DNA of 64,000 nt from Eucommia ulmoides (GCA_016647705.1 CM028328.1:40028501-40092500); one strand, 5' to 3'. Positions 11,601 through 23,450 are shown, counted from the first letter of the stretch. The notes: generated by a model not told the origin, from the letters alone. Translations and numbers: made by a program.

Positions 11601-14330
11601 ATCTTTTGAACTGAAGTTAAAAAATAGCTGGGGGGAAAGTCATCAAGACAGTGAAATCTGATTGAGGTGGTGAGTATTATGGGAAGCATGGCGATGCAGG
11701 ATAACAGAAGGGACCTTTTGCAAGGTACTTGCAGGATAACGATATTGTTGCTCAGTATACTATGCCAAGATGTCCTGAACAGAATGGCGTGGTAGAGCGA
11801 CGCCATTGCACTCTTATGGAAATAAAGAGGAGCATGATGAGCATATCGAAGTTGCCGGAATACTTCTGGGGTAAATCCATCAAAGCAACAACCTACATTC
11901 TAAACTACGTCTCTAGCAAATCAGTGCCTAAAACACTATTTGAACTGTGGACGAACAGAAAACTCAGTTTGAATCATTTCAGAGTATGGGGGTGTCCAGT
12001 TGAGGTGAAGCTCTATGGTCCTTCTATGAAGAAGTCAGATTCGAGAACTATTAGATGCTTCTTTATAGGGTATCATAGTCACTCAAAAGGATACATATTT
12101 TATTGTTCGATTTGTGGCACTAGAGTTGTTGAATCTCAAGTGGTAAAATTTTTGGAGTTAGATGTTGTTGAGTCATTCTCCCTCAGTTCGATGAAAGAGT
12201 AGAACCCATTAATGTTCTTTCTTTGCCTTTACCGGCCTCAGAATCCATATCATATGATAGAGGATTGATTGAGGGATTCAACGAGGTGTGGATATTGTTA
12301 CTCCCTTACTTCTGAAGTAATGCCTATTGCAGATGAGATCCCTCTAACCATTGAGCCTGCGAATGAGTTCTCCTTTGAAGTACAAGTGAGGAGATCGCAA
12401 AGAACTAGAAGGGCTGCCATTTCTAATGACTACTATGTTGACCTTAGAGAGGGAGAATATTATATTGGAGAAGAGGTGGACCCGACTACTTATCGTGAAG
12501 CTCTCATTATCGATTAGGTAATTGAATGGCTACTTGCCATGGGAGATGAGATGCAGTTTAAGTTAGACAATGATGTTTAAGAACTTGTTGATCTTCCTAA
12601 GAGATATAAACCCATTAGATGCAAATGGGTATTCAAGACCAAGAGCGACAACAAAGGAAATGCTGAAATATTCAAGGCTCGATTGGTTGCTAAAGGGTAT
12701 ACACAGTGAGAAGGCATTGATTTCACAAAGACTTTTTCACCAGTTTCCACTAAAGATGTTTTTAGGCTAATTATGGCGTTGATAGCTCATTTTGACTTAG
12801 AGATTCACCAAATGGATGTTAAGACAACTTTTCTCAATGGAGATTTGAGTGAGAAAGTCTACATGTCATAGCCTGAGGGATTTAAGGAAAGTGGAAATGA
12901 GAACATGGTATGTAGATTGAAAAGGTCCATTTACAGTCTCAAGCAAGCTTCTCGACAGTGGTACTTAAAATTTGACAAAATTGTGACATCTTTTGGTTTT
13001 GTAGAAAACAAGTTTGATTAGTGCGTCTATATAAAATTCAGTGGAAGCAAGTTTATTTTCATGATTCTCTACGTTGATGACATCTTGCTTGCTAGTAGCG
13101 ATGTGAATCTTCTGAATGATACCAAACGTCTTTTGTCTACTAATTTTAACATGAAGGATCTCGAAGAAGCATAATTTATTTTGGGTATTGAGATTCATCG
13201 TGATAGATCTCGAAACTTTCTCGGACTATCTCAGAGAGCCTATATCAATCGTGTGCTTAAAAGGTTCAATATGCAGACTGCAAGGGTGGTGATGTGCCTG
13301 TTGTGAAGGGAGATAAACTCAGTAATGTATATCCAAAGAATGATTTTGAAAAGGATGCCATGAAGACTGTTCCTTATGCTAATGCTGGTAGTCAAATGTA
13401 TGCACAAGTATGTATGAGACTTGATATCACCTTCATTGTTAATGTTCTTGATAGATATTTGTCGAACTCTGGGCATGATCACTAGGTTGTTGCAAAGAAA
13501 GTCAAGAGATATCTACAAAGAACGAATGATTTTATACTTGTGTATAGAAGGGTTGATAATCTCGAAGTAATTGGGTACTCAGATTCTGATTTTAGTGGTT
13601 GTTTAGATGATCGCAAATCTACATTAGGATATATTTTTGTTCTAGCTGGTAGATCCATTTCTTGGAAAAGTGTCAAACAGAGCCTAATTGCATCCTCGAC
13701 TATGCATGCTGAATTTGTAGCTTGTTATGGTGCATCATCTCAAGCTGTTTGGCTACGAAATCTAATCTCGGAGTTATGGGTTGTTGATTCCATCTCTCGA
13801 CCCATTGTGATTTATTGTGATAATAATGCATTTGTGTTCTACTCCAAGAACATTAAGATCAGTACGGGTTCCAAGCATATGGAAATTAAGTACCTCAAAG
13901 TCGAGGACTTAGTAAAGAAGGGAGATGTCGTGATCGATCATATAAGAACTGAGTCTATGCTTGTTGATCCTTTAACCAATGATTTAAGGCCCATAGCGTT
14001 CAAGCAACATGTTGTGAATATGGGTGTCATTGTGTCTTTTGGTTATCTGATTTAGTGGGAGCTTTTGTATTTTCCTTTATTTCGCTGATTCTATTATAAC
14101 CACTATTGTTATGCATTTTGCAAAATTGAAATCTATTTGATAATCATCATTATTGCATATTATATTGTTGCATATCATATTATTTGAATTGATTATACAA
14201 TATGGTATCTTAAGATATTGTGCCTTAAGAATTACAGTTGTATACTTTTGGTTGTCACAAATCACTATTTTGAGATCTCGTGATGTATTGTTAGTGATAG
14301 ATGACTTGTTAATGTCAAGCGAATTCATAT

Positions 14331-14492
14331 TGTTGAGAAATTGCAACAATTTCATTTTGTTAAGAAACTGCAATTAACAGTTTCATTTTATTGAGAAATT
14401 GTAACAGTTTCATTTTATTGAAAAATTGCAATTAAAAATTTTATTTTGTTGAGAAATTACAATTACAATTTCATTTTGTTGAGAAATTATAA
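14331..14492 (+). repeat. Minisatellite in 3' non-coding part of copia 2
   Basis: Five to six copies of a unit of about 29-31 bp, built on TTGTTGAGAAATTGCAAT plus TTTCATT, lie between RNase H and the 3' LTR. The first copies alternate GAGAAATTGCAAC with AAGAAACTGCAAT. It is AT-rich, non-coding and imperfect. Confidence 0.7.
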
Positions 14493-14852
14493 TGAGGACC
14501 AATAAGAACAATGCATATTGATAATGATCATATGTTGGCATTAGTTTCTTACTACACTACTGGACTTACGATCCATGTCGATATGATTATAAGTATTTAT
14601 AAGTATAAAAGGTTTTATATTTGTTGAGATTAACATATAGACTATCATAATCCAATATTAAAATCATGTTGGACCGGATAAATTTATCAAGATACTACTT
14701 ATAAACTATCATTTCTTTACAAAAAAAAAAAAAAAAAAAAAGAATGGCCTCACAAAAATAAATTTTTTTATGTTATTAATTTGAGAGTCTTGTTTTCAAA
14801 ATAAAATTTATTTAATTAATGTAGCTCAAGTGAAGAATATTAAAAAATATTT

Positions 14853-15301
14853 TGTGAGTTAACATTAATTGAATAAATTGTTTTACAAAAAAAAGGGTTA
14901 ATAAATAGTCTATTATTTAAGCAGTCCAAATAATTAGTGATCATATTTTGATTTGAGCTGTAACATCTTTTATGTAGAAGGCCAGGTAAGTAGAAAGTGT
15001 AGGTTTAGAGTTTCGTTAAAACCCTTATGGGAGGGCCCAACGAGAAACCTTAGTATATATAACTAGGTCCCCTCCCTAGTCTAGATTAAGGGTTTCTTCC
15101 CATTAAGAGCCGCCACCACAAAATCTAGATCATAGGGAGGAAGACCTAGTTAGTAATTCGCTGCGATAAATTCAATCTTCGGCGATGGCTCAAATAGGTA
15201 CGTATTCGATTACCGTTCTTTATTGTTGTATTCTAATAATCATGTATGCTTTAGATCATTGTTTAATTTAATTTTATTGTGATTATGAGATATAAACAAC
15301 A
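14853..15301 (+). repeat. 3' LTR of copia element 2
   Basis: This block begins TGTGAGTTAACATT and ends AAACAACA, matching the 5' LTR at 7713-8162 throughout. No strong polypurine tract sits immediately upstream. A GTGGGAGC tract instead follows RNase H near 14055, so the true 3' LTR might extend further left than the matching part. Confidence 0.83.
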
Positions 15302-15814
15302 TCAATCACTTTCTCTTTCTTTCTTTTCATAATTTATATGGAAAAATGATCATTCTACCAGATTATCATTAAACCAAATAAAGCTCAAAATCAAGTTAAT
15401 TATGCTGTTTAATCCCAATTTTAAATTCGACCCGAATAAAGTGACGATAATGCCCCCTACAAATCTGGAATCATGTATTTGAAAACATCTTTCCATATCA
15501 TAAAAGTAGGAAAAATTAAAGTTAAACCACTTTTATGTTGTTAAAATTGCATAACTTTTTTTTGGTAAATCGTTTGCTTGATTTGATTACAGATTTATGA
15601 TCGTGGGAAAATTGACTTCAAAATAACATCTATTTCTATTTATATTTTGTAGTATAATTCAATATTTGTTAAATTCAACACAATTATGAATTCCTTGTTG
15701 AATTTAACAACATACGTCATTGTTCAATCATTTATTTTGTATTTTTTTTAATTTAATTATATTCAATATTTTTTTACAATATCAGCAAAAATCGATTTAT
15801 AAAATTTTGTTGAA

Positions 15815-15995
15815 GTAACATGTGAATTTAACGCGAATATGAAAACTATGAAGATTCAGAAGTACCATGTTTAATTCAACACGAATGCGAAAATTATAAA
15901 GATTCAGAACTACCATGTTCAATTCAACAATAATGCGAATATTATGAAGATTTAGAACTACCATTTTCAATTCAGCATGAGTATGAAAAACTGAT
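15815..15995 (+). repeat. About 62-bp tandem repeat, three copies
   Basis: Three consecutive units carry the words AATTCAACACGAATGCGAA and AAGATTCAGAACTACCATG with small changes. This lies in the GGT intron right of the copia element. It is AT-rich and has no coding frame. Confidence 0.75.
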
Positions 15996-16663
15996 AAAAA
16001 AATGGAGAATGCGATATTGTTTTGAAGTTCTTATTCAACTGAATCTGAATATATAATTATATCATGAAAAAAAATGTGCATAACAATTGTTTTTTTGAAT
16101 TTAATAACAGAGTTTTGATTTGATTTTAATTTAGTCACCACCCTTGTTTTTTAGGAAATTATTTATATCAAATAAGTGATCATCCATAAATTCAGAAAAT
16201 CAATATCTGTTACAAGGACAAAAATTTGATTGAATCTTCATAAAGGATTAAAATGTAACCCCCCAAAAATATTGGTTTGTTTGCTAGTTTTGGTTTCTTA
16301 GTAGGGGCTTGAGTAAACGCTCTAATTTATAAATTATACCATCTATTTCTTTTTGTATATAACTTTTTTTTCCAATATTTTATAGTCATAATTTTTAAGG
16401 GAGATGAATATTTAATGATTTTAAGTGATAAGTGCTTAAAAAAACAAATAAGTCACATCTTACTTGAAAATTTAAACTATATTTAAGTGATACTTATACT
16501 TTAAATAATTATTTTATTTTTATCGAACGCAATAAATACGGACTTGATAGTTAGTACTTTGAGGACTCAATTGAGACAATAAAAAGATCAATAACCTATT
16601 TGTGATTACGAAACTTGAGGGATGAACGGTGCAATTGGCCATAAAATAATGAAAAATGATTAC

Positions 16664-17026
16664 CTCATAAGAATTTAAGGGTGTTGTTTCTCTCATGTCA
16701 AAAGCTTGTACTGTCCCGTTTGCTAACCTAATAAGCATAAGGGAACCTCCACCAATCCCACTTGATGCTGGATTTACTATGCCCAAGCAAAAAGCAGTGG
16801 CTACTGAAGCGTCCACGGCATGGCCTCCGTCGCAAAGAATGCGCTTCCCGATTCTCGAACACCGTCCGTCGTCAGCTACTACGACGGCGTGAGCTGCTCT
16901 TATCTCTGGTCTATATTTTCTAGATGCCGCACTTGCAAAACCAGGACTTGATAAAAGAAAAATAAAGGAGAGTCGAATGAAAGACCATACAATACATTCA
17001 TCTGCAGAAAGGAAGAAAAATGGCAT
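16664..17026 (-). CDS. GGT1-like gene, exon 1 (signal peptide and N-terminus)
   Basis: This encodes about 121 residues of a gamma-glutamyltranspeptidase. A hydrophobic leader (FIRLSFIFLLSSPGFASA) suggests secretion. It is followed by the family blocks VVADDGRCSRIG, GGHAVDASVATAFCLG, NPASSGIGGGS and FDMRETTPL. The Arg of RET is the conserved gamma-glutamyl-binding residue. GGTs cleave the gamma-glutamyl bond of glutathione and conjugates in the apoplast. The exon ends at GAG followed by GTAATC. The in-frame Met used here is followed by TTTTTCTTCCTTTCTGCAG, which resembles a splice acceptor, so translation could instead begin in an unseen upstream exon. This exon itself shows no damage, but exon 2 does. 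The subfamily (GGT1 rather than vacuolar GGT4) is inferred from ENMY, LPWKRL and PPPSSG. Confidence 0.85.
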
Positions 17027-17036
17027 GCATTAGAAG

Positions 17037-17038
<2 letters not shown>

Positions 17039-17096
<58 letters not shown>
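17039..17096. repeat. (AT)n microsatellite
   Basis: About 29 uninterrupted AT units lie directly upstream of the GGT1-like exon 1. This is a likely length-variable locus. Confidence 0.95.
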
Positions 17097-17098
<2 letters not shown>

Positions 17099-17207
17099 CT
17101 TTTGTTTTTATTTTTATTTATTGAAAAAATTAAGAATAGAGATAGACAAAAAGCATTTATCGAAATTCACCAAGAAAACAGAAGGACGGGCCATTTTTTT
17201 TTTTTTT

Positions 17208-17462
17208 AAAGGCTTACTAGAGATTTATACATAGGTTCATATGTCGTACGTTGTGCATGCACTCACACACATATATAGCAATGATAAGGTCTTTTTTTTT
17301 TTAAAACACTAGACCAACCTTTTACTAGGAAAACACAATAGAAGATTTATATATAGGTTCATATGTCGTTGTGCATGCACTCACACACATATATAGCAAT
17401 GATATGTTTTTTTTTTTTTTTTAATGCTAGACCGACCTTTCACTAGGAAAACACAATAGATA
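17208..17462. repeat. Tandem duplication, about 125 bp
   Basis: Two adjacent copies share AGATTTATA(C/T)ATAGGTTCATATGTCG, GTGCATGCACTCACACACAT, a poly-T tract and TTTCACTAGGAAAACACAAT. They lie upstream of the GGT1-like gene. The rest of 17100-17927 is AT-rich, with no gene recognised. Confidence 0.8.
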
Positions 17463-17927
17463 ATCGCTAAACTACAGCCTTTGGTTATGAGTAATAAATA
17501 TTTGTGAAAAATCATTAAGTGGTGAAGGAAAAATTGAAATTTGATTTTAAGTTTTTCAAACATGATTTTATTCAAATGTGTCCCCCGTCAAATGTAGCGT
17601 AGGAATTCATATCTTGCTAGATGTCTTCTTGTTACTTCGTTGATTCAATTTAATAGTTAAGTATGTCATCTCCAACAAGTCTTATACTTCATATAGTGGT
17701 CGATCTTTCTCTTTTAAAGAGAGAATCTGTTATAAATAATTAAAATTGATACTATATTCTTTTTTTTCTTTTTTTTTTGAAAAATATTACTAATATTATT
17801 TGATGGTGGTGAATTTGGTATTGGGCCGCCTATTCAGAATGCCTATGAGACTTATTGGAAAAGGGGTCTAGGTTGTGTCCAAAACTTCCTGGATCCAAGC
17901 CCATCACCTTTAGTGGGCCAAACCTAA

Positions 17928-19166
17928 CGCTACGTTTGGTACGCTAGAATGGAATAGAATAGAATAGAATGAGTGTGGTATTTGAATGAATATGGTATTG
18001 GAATAGAATGACCATTACCATTCCTATGTTTGGTGACAAAAGGAATTAAACATGGTATTGGAATGACCATTACCATTCCTACGTTTAGTTATAAAATACA
18101 TTAAACATGATATTGGAATGACCGATAAATAAAAATGACATAATATTCTTAAATATTAGGAAATTTTAGAACAAAATTTTGGGAATATAACAGAATTATT
18201 CAAAGACACTAAACAAATGTCACCTAAGTTATCCTTTAACCCGACATATTAAAAGGCTTGGACATACTTTCGTGTTTCTATTTCCCTTTTTTCTGTTCCC
18301 AAAAAAAAATTATAACTGATCAATTAAAAAAAAAAATTTGCTTATATTCTGATTCCAGGATTTTGTTGTAAAAATCCGAGAACAGAACAAAATAATTTTT
18401 TTTCGATTTTACTGATTTTGTTCCAATCATTTTATTAATAAATTTAAGATATAGAAACACCAAATCTTACTTATACCTCACTTGTTTAGTGTTTTTGCTC
18501 TCATAAAATTGAGAATACAAATAAATATATGGAGGAAAAGTTGTTTACTGCGAGTTTTATATCTATATTCAAGGTTTCTTGAAACAAAAACAGAAATATA
18601 GGAACAAAAATAGAAATCTGGGAACAAAAACAAAAACAGAAATCTAGGAACAAAAACAAAAATATGTTCCCAAATTTCTATTTTTATTTTTGTTCGCAGA
18701 TTTCCGTTTTTGTTCCCATATTTTTGTTTTTGTTCCCATATTTTTGTTTTTGTTTTGTTCCCAAATTTCTGTTTTCGTTCCCAAATTTCTAATTTTATTT
18801 TTGTTCACAGATTTCGTTCCCAAATTTATGTTTCCACTCCATGTTTTCTGGGAACAGAAACATGAAAGGAACACTACCATATTTTTGTTTCTATTCACAT
18901 AATTTTATTTTCTATTGTGAAAAATACGGAAACAGAAATATAGATCCTTCTTCTTACATAATACTTAATTTAATTTGGGATTAGGTAATTCTAGGATTAC
19001 CTAATACCTTATTTCATTTGGGATTGACTAATCCCATAAGTTGTGGGATTAGTCATTACTCGGGAATGAGAATAAAAATCAATCCTACCAACCAAACGTA
19101 TGAATAGAATGGTCATTCCCAACTTCATTCCAATCCCAAGATAAATCCCATGTACCAAACATGACC
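17928..19166. mobile_element. PIF/Harbinger-type MITE carrying a nested insert
   Basis: The left end CGCTACGTTTGGTAC and the right end (reverse-complemented) GGTCATGTTTGGTAC form imperfect terminal inverted repeats. TAA stands immediately outside both (17925-17927 and 19167-19169), the 3-bp duplication typical of PIF/Harbinger. Subterminal GGAATGGAAT / ATTCCAATCC words on both sides support pairing. The middle is interrupted by an unrelated low-complexity block (about 18230-18960). Confidence 0.65.
18230..18960. repeat. Fold-back block of TTTTTGTTCCCA-like words
   Basis: Copies of GGAACAAAAACAGAAAT on the plus strand (about 18580-18665) face many reversed copies, ATTTCTGTTTTTGTTCCC (about 18667-18830), with a turn near 18667. 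It has no real gene; the apparent frames are by-products of the repeated words. Words like these (TGTTCCCAGAACAGAAAC) occur in plant MITEs, and related ones recur at 55980-56440 and 61520-61650. Confidence 0.65.
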
Positions 19167-19219
19167 TAAGAGCTTTGCCTTTGGAGAATCCCGAGAAGCA
19201 TCCACGACAGGGATCAAGT

Positions 19220-19646
19220 CTGTGTGTATAACTGAAGTGTGGCGCTAATTGCTAAAGGATGAGTCACCACCAAACCGAGAGAGAATATTCGTCTGGCATG
19301 GAGGGCACGCAAATAACATAGCAATCATCACTCCCTAACTGATTTGGTGATGAGGCACTCCATTCTCTCTCCAGCCCAGACGAAGGACTGTATAAATACC
19401 TGGATTAGTTATGAGCTCATGTACGTTATGTTATGTTATACAACACTAAGCTAAGTATAATCTGACATTCAACTTTGTATCATTTCTCCATCGTATACTT
19501 ATTCTCATGCTGGAGGTCCTTCGTTGGGATCCCCCCACCCCCACCCCGGTGTTAAGGATTTGTGCAAGGACCCTTTCGGAGGAAGCAGGACGGAGACGGT
19601 CAAGGGCAAACTTATAAATTTACTGTGTTACCATTTCCCGACAACA
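19220..19646 (+). mobile_element. Gypsy-type LTR, apparently solo
   Basis: A TATA box (TGTATAAATACC, near 19389) is followed by a leader with GGAGGTCCTTCGTTGGGATC and CCCACCCCGGTGTTAAGGATT. The end CGACAACA is typical of gypsy LTRs before a tRNA-primed site. No primer-binding site or coding region follows, so it is a lone, fossil LTR. The left boundary is uncertain and no target duplication was found. Confidence 0.6.
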
Positions 19647-19654
19647 TCAATATT

Positions 19655-19925
19655 AAATTTTAATAAGTTACAAAAATTATCATATTATTACAAAACTTTA
19701 ATAAGTTACAAAGTTATTATAATATTTATGTTTATAATTAGTGATTTATTTTAATGGTAATATTGCAAATACTATATTAACTCTGAGTTACATAATCTAT
19801 GTATTATATATAAGTGTGTGTGGTGTATCAAGAACATAGAGAGAATAAAATAAAATAAAATACTATATGATACTAGATGTCGATACATATAAGATAGTGA
19901 GTATGAAATATTGAGTTGTGATGCC
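19655..19925 (+). repeat. AT-rich dispersed repeat, copy A
   Basis: This aligns with 23160-23450 over about 270 bp: AATAAGTTACAAAG, TTATAATTAGTGATTT, GTGT-GGTGTATCAAGA and ACATATAAGATAGTGAGTAT recur in order with many differences. The two copies flank the solo LTR at 20011-22784 but are not its ends. The gap to 20010 holds nothing recognised. Confidence 0.65.
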
Positions 19926-20010
19926 TAAGACCTTAGTATCGTATACTGTAATGTTAAGGACATGTGTAACCCTTCATGAGAATAAGACCCAAAAACTTAT
20001 GCAGAATACA

Positions 20011-20172
20011 TGTAAGACCCTGATTTCGCACGTACGTCATTTTTGTGGCATTTTAAAAATAATTGGAAAAATTCGGGGTGAAATTGGGTTAAAAAAAATA
20101 ATTATTAATAATAATAATAAATAAATAAATAAATTCCAATTTAACTGTTTAGGTGTCTCTTTGTAAATTTAG

Positions 20173-20225
<53 letters not shown>

Positions 20226-22784
20226 ATTTAATCTGAAATTTTTGTTTAACTTTTAATTAAAAACTTTTTGGGATGAAATTGCAATTTAAAAAATCTTGAA
20301 TGTGGAAAGTGGATAAAAACGAAGTGTTAAAGAAATAAAGGGGAGAAAGGTGTAATTAAATAAAAGATATTTATATATATATACATACACATTTACATAC
20401 GGCGTGCGTGTGCCGTGAGCTCAGCTGGAGACACGGAGGTATGGAAGAGGAGCGACGTGGCGTGATGAAAACCAAGAATTCGTCAACAAAAAACCCATGC
20501 AATTAAATGTTATGGTGATCAAAAGCTGGGAGAGAAGGGAAGAAATCACACAAGTTAGAGAGAGAATCGGAGGGTGTTCGGCGGTGTACTCAGTCTGACG
20601 TCGTGGTTGTGGGTTCTGTCATTAAACGATCGTGCGGGTGGGCTCAGTCTGATCCCTGTGTGTGTGTGTGTGCGTCTTCGATTGTTCGTTCGACGATCGT
20701 GGGACTGAGATCGTCAATAGCGTGACCGTTGCCGTTCGTCGCCGTCGTTCGGTAAGTAAGCGTATACGTTTAAATTTCTATGGTATATGTATATATGTAT
20801 TGTGTTGATCATTCGAGTGCATGGGTGCATGTGTGTGATCGTTGCCATGGTGCGGCCAGCGATTAGTGTTGCCGCCGCGGCAGTGTGTGGGCGTGTGTGT
20901 GATTTCTGTTTTGGTCTAGCGCAGCAGAGTGTGGGTGGGTGGGAAAGCTGTTTGGCTCGTCGGTCGTCGATCGTTGACAATCGTGGGTGGATCACTGTCG
21001 GTCAGTGGTGATCATTGCACTGAGGTGGGATGCCGGCGGTGAAGGGAGGTTAGAGAGAGAGAGAGGGTCAAAAAGTAGGTGTGTGATCGGTGTGTGGGCA
21101 GGTGTGATCGTGCTATGTGGAGGTGGTGTTGATGACGATGGGGGTGTGGGCGCTATTATGTACCGCCGCCGGTGAGAGGGACGTGAGGGGGTGGTGGTTG
21201 ATCGGTGGTCGGACGGGAGCTGTAATAGCAAACAGAGAAAAAAAAGAAGAAGAAGAAAGGAATAGGGAAGAGTAATTACACTAACCACCCCAACAATAAA
21301 AATAAAAATCTAAAAACCTAATTCAACTTATTGGCCTGCGGATGATCTGGAAACGGGTGAAATTTCAATTGATTATTATTTTTCGTTAAATAAAATCTTT
21401 AGTGTTACAATTTCCGTAATTGTAATAATTTTCGTAACGGTTAATTATAATAACGTTATACATAAAATATTATCGTAACGGAATAGGGTGAATAATAATA
21501 ATTTTTCATAATAAAATGTGGGGACGAGAAAATTGTAGAATGTAGGACCTGCATTGCATGATTAGATTATATTTTTACCCAAATATTAATTTAGGCCCTG
21601 TCAATAATAGGTTCGTAGGCACCTGAGGAATGGTAGAACATAGTCGGTAAAGATTTTTGGGGAACGGATCACCAGGTGAGTGTACTGCCTTCTTGCAAAA
21701 ATCTATTTTCATATATATATATATATGATGGAAAAATGTGTTTACTTGAAAATGGATGAACTTTCTAACTTACATGGATCAAGCGTTATTTTGGGTATTT
21801 TTAATATTGTGGATTTCATTGTTGTTGTTGTTGAGGTGGAGATGAGTTTTTGTTGTTGTTGTTGTTGTTGAGGTGGAGATGAGTTGTCGTTGTTGAGGTG
21901 TGGTGGAGATTTGTGGTGAATATTCACCCGTCTGGCTTAGTCCAGCGGAGCGTTGTTTCACCCATCTGGCACAGTCCAGCGGAGCGTTGTTATATCCCGC
22001 TAGGAAGGCATATCCTACGGGATACGGTACCGTTGCAACTCCCGATTGTGAGGTTAAAACGATTATATGGCTAGCCGAGGTGTGATATGGCGTGATGTGG
22101 AGTGATGTGGTGTAGCGAGGTGTGGTGTGATGGGGCGTCGTATATAGGGTTTTGTCGTATATAGAATTTATATATAATTCATTTTATACTAGCTTGGTGT
22201 ATCCATTTACGATGATATATCTATTATTTCAGTTGCGTTATACTATATGATTGTTGTGACATTCTGGTTGATTTTTCACTACTTAGTTTAAATATTATAA
22301 ATATATATATGTTGATTTTGTGGTGACAGGAAAAAGGTGTTTCCCTTGTGGTATATATTTATATTTATAATATGAGATTTGTATTTGGAAATGTGATGTG
22401 TATATGTTATATGCTTGATCAATTTAAATATTTTTATTAAGAAGACAGTACACTCGCAGGTGAAACCGCTAGGAGTCGGTCCTCTACTGGCGCTAGTTAG
22501 AATCCGACAATACGGTAGTGAGAGGGTATTAATTTTGGAGGTGCTGGTTGTTGCCAACTTATGAGAGGTTTAGGATTGTGTTTATCTTTGTGGTTGTTAT
22601 AGTTTTTGTAGGGACGGGTGTGTCCCTAATTAGAGAATGTATTAAACTAGTATAGTTATTTTTTTTGGTGGTTGTGTATTTATTTATGCATATGTCGGTT
22701 AGCAGATGTTTTGGCATGCAGGTGATGTCATGATGTTTGTCATGCTGGCCCCAGGGTGATGGGTGTGCTTGTTGGGTTGTGACA
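20011..22784 (+). mobile_element. Long solo LTR, Ty3/gypsy type
   Basis: The block starts TGTAAGACCCTGATTTCGC and ends GGGTTGTGACA, near-complementary termini of the kind seen in long plant gypsy LTRs. The flanks ATACA (20006-20010) and ATATA (22785-22789) match at 4 of 5 bases, as a slightly eroded target duplication would. No gag-pol lies inside. Contents include A52 (20173-20224), a GC-richer stretch at about 20400-21260 with no convincing gene, a TTG/GTT tract near 21820-21890, and two copies of a 34-bp unit (TCCAGCGGAGCGTTGTT) at about 21925-21992. It is a fossil left by LTR-LTR recombination. Confidence 0.6.
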
Positions 22785-23159
22785 ATATAAGTCATAAGTA
22801 CTCTTGGCAGACTCACCTAAATGAAAATTGTCGTGAGGTTGCCGCTATATGATTGAGTTTTTTCTAGTAACTCTCACGAGAATCATGATACATGTGCATA
22901 GCAATAAAAATGCAAAATCGCAACCATAATCTAGTATCGTACTATGTATGTGTTTACTGAAATTTGGTCAAAATAACCTAGTTCAAGACACAGTTCACTA
23001 TGATTTATTTGGATGAATGTTTGTTACACCATGTGAGTTTCAAGTTCTGAAAACACCTATTACACAATTTTATATGACCCCTTATTAATTTTTTTCTTTA
23101 ACATTACGTGGGGTATTGATATAAATAATTTAAAATTATTATTATATTATTATAATTAT

Positions 23160-23450
23160 TGATTAAATAATATTATTAAATTTTATTAAGTAACAAAAGT
23201 TATCATGTCATAATAAACTTCGTTACAAAGTTATTATTGTAATATGTTTATAACTAGTGATTTGTTTAATTATAATATTATAAATAATTGATATTAATAA
23301 TAAATTACATAATTCATACATCATCTATATGTGCCTCAAGATGAAAAAAAGATTAGGAAAAAAAAAAAAAGAGTATATATAATATCATATGTTATACATA
23401 TAAGATAGCGAGTATAATATTGAATTATGATATTGTATATTTTACTTTAA
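23160..23450 (+). repeat. AT-rich dispersed repeat, copy B
   Basis: This is the partner of 19655-19925, in the same orientation. It contains ATTAAGTAACAAAAGTTATCATG, ATAACTAGTGATTTGTTT and ACATATAAGATAGCGAGTAT. 22790-23160, and the sequence from here to 24480, are AT-rich and contain no gene that I can recognise. Confidence 0.6.

Larger units (their letters stand above)
8163..14852 (+). mobile_element. Internal region of copia element 2
   Basis: The primer-binding site TGGTATCAGAGC (8165-8176, complementary to initiator Met-tRNA) follows the 5' LTR directly. A long untranslated leader runs to about 10000. Then come gag (about 10030-10800), protease (DSGAT near 10880), GAG-pre-integrase (WHKWLGH near 11290), integrase (11460-12200), reverse transcriptase (about 12590-13260, YVDD at 13070-13081) and RNase H (13540-14055). 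About 800 bp of non-coding sequence separates RNase H from the 3' LTR. Order and motifs are those of Ty1/copia. The element is broken in several places (at least six) and cannot be intact. Confidence 0.88.
1181..16663 (-). other. Giant intron 1 of the GGT1-like gene
   Basis: About 15.5 kb separates exon 1 (ending ...NSYE, donor GTAATC) from exon 2 (NMYEGN...). It contains a hAT MITE, two copia elements and several local repeats, all described separately. 1181-2240 includes a relatively GC-rich stretch (about 1670-2170) that looks like leader or captured gene sequence but has no frame I recognise. 2868-4239 is unclassified and holds a 27-bp tandem duplication near 3777-3832 and a purine-rich A-tract near 4205-4230. 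15302-16663 is AT-rich with one tandem repeat. Confidence 0.75.

Noticed and set aside
18690-18902. Phe/Val-rich frame FVFVPIFLF and its antisense
   Set aside because: Translation of the TTTTTGTTCCC fold-back repeat.
20787-21288. Overlapping open frames in a GC-richer stretch on both strands
   Set aside because: They lie inside the solo gypsy LTR, show low-complexity Gly/Val/Arg or Ser/Pro composition, and match nothing recognised.
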